A DNA stretch of 64,000 bases from Antarcticibacterium arcticum (GTDB lineage: Bacteria > Bacteroidota > Bacteroidia > Flavobacteriales > Flavobacteriaceae). Made by a program: the position numbers and the translations under genes. The notes beneath the pieces were generated by a model that had not been told where the DNA came from, searched no databases, and saw only the letters and a program-made list of their open reading frames with translations. Below, in pieces: positions 63,654-64,000 of this stretch. Position 1 is the stretch's first letter; the number at the start of each line of letters is the position of its first letter. The DNA is taken from assembly GCF_007993795.1 (NCBI RefSeq), contig NZ_CP042476.1:1364001-1428000 (forward strand), in the 5' to 3' direction.

Positions 63654-64000
63654 ATGAAAATACTTGTAACCAATGATGACGGAATATATAGTCCGGGACT
63701 TTCCTGTCTTGCCCGTGTGGCTTCGGCATTTGGAGAAGTGATTGTAATGGCGCCAGATGTTGAACAATCTTCCATGGGGCAGGCCATAACTTCGGGAAAA
63801 CCTATAACTTATAAGAAATCCCCTATTCATTTTGAAAATATAAAGGCCTACAGGGTGAATGGTACCCCGGCCGACTGTGTCGCGCTGGGAACACATCTTT
63901 ATGAAGATATAGACCTTGTTTTATCTGGTATCAACATAGGTTCCAATTTAGGAAATTCTGCCTGGCATTCCGGGACCCTCTCGGCCGCAAGACAGGCAGT
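63654..64000 (+). CDS. surE: 5'/3'-nucleotidase SurE (3' partial)
   Basis: The first 115 residues of SurE; the gene runs off the window. [15 protein letters not shown] holds the catalytic DD metal ligands, followed by [26 protein letters not shown] and [21 protein letters not shown]. It dephosphorylates nucleoside monophosphates and helps survival in stationary phase. A 209-bp AT-rich gap separates it from the divergent lipid kinase gene. Confidence 0.95.
   Translation, partial: MKILVTNDDGIYSPGLSCLARVASAFGEVIVMAPDVEQSSMGQAITSGKPITYKKSPIHFENIKAYRVNGTPADCVALGTHLYEDIDLVLSGINIGSNLGNSAWHSGTLSAARQA

Noticed and set aside
63540..63896. A minus-strand reading frame at the right end
   Set aside because: It is the shadow of surE, whose plus-strand translation has unmistakable catalytic motifs.

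Overview
The window is chromosomal DNA from a Bacteroidota bacterium, most likely a free-living (probably marine) Flavobacteriaceae. Signs are the TAnnTTTG promoter elements, A-rich leaders without Shine-Dalgarno sequences, a SerB-SerA fusion, a lipoprotein-type clade II nitrous oxide reductase, PspC/PadR and DUF4350-MoxR-DUF58 clusters, and many small lipoproteins. No species is claimed.

Layout. 1-3.3 kb: end of a DUF4350-MoxR-DUF58 operon. 3.3-10.3 kb: oxyR, AIM24 and DUF4442 proteins, a DUF4870-PadR-PspC operon, trxB. 10.4-20.9 kb: a TRIC-like channel, then a mostly minus-strand block of sulfur genes (YeeE/YedE pair, MBL-rhodanese, TauE/SafE, Crp/Fnr regulator) around a three-gene acyl-CoA carboxylase operon. 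21-33 kb: sbcDC, SerB-SerA fusion, PQQ-type sugar dehydrogenase, a GAF histidine kinase that lacks any normal start codon, xseAB. 33.5-43 kb: a nos cluster (cytochrome c, fasciclin, nosZ, membrane protein, nosLDFY) followed by nadAB. 43-51 kb: stress genes (Usp plus antiporter, SRAP, MhqD/MhqO-like pair, YceI, SRPBCC proteins).

The most unusual part is 50.8-59.7 kb. A tyrosine recombinase without the IntI-specific insertion is followed, in the same direction, by a run of small genes that mostly encode lipoproteins or secreted proteins. They are separated by long imperfect palindromes that behave like integron attC sites. For the first two cassettes, the 5' box of the palindrome is the exact reverse complement (9 and 10 nt) of the box at the upstream junction of the same cassette, which is the defining property of integron cassettes. 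An IS110-family element has inserted into or beside one of these sites, next to an orphan contractile-injection-system tube gene. I read this as a non-canonical Bacteroidota integron-like system.

A second useful signal is in the nos cluster. Two near-identical TATGA-N6-TCATA palindromes lie exactly 29.5 bp (centre to element start) upstream of identical TAATTTTA elements before the cytochrome and fasciclin/nosZ genes, so both promoters are probably switched on by the same Crp/Fnr-type activator.

The last part (60-64 kb) holds a repeat-rich non-coding stretch, a tRNA-Pro(GGG), an alginate-export-like porin, a diacylglycerol-kinase-like lipid kinase and the start of surE.
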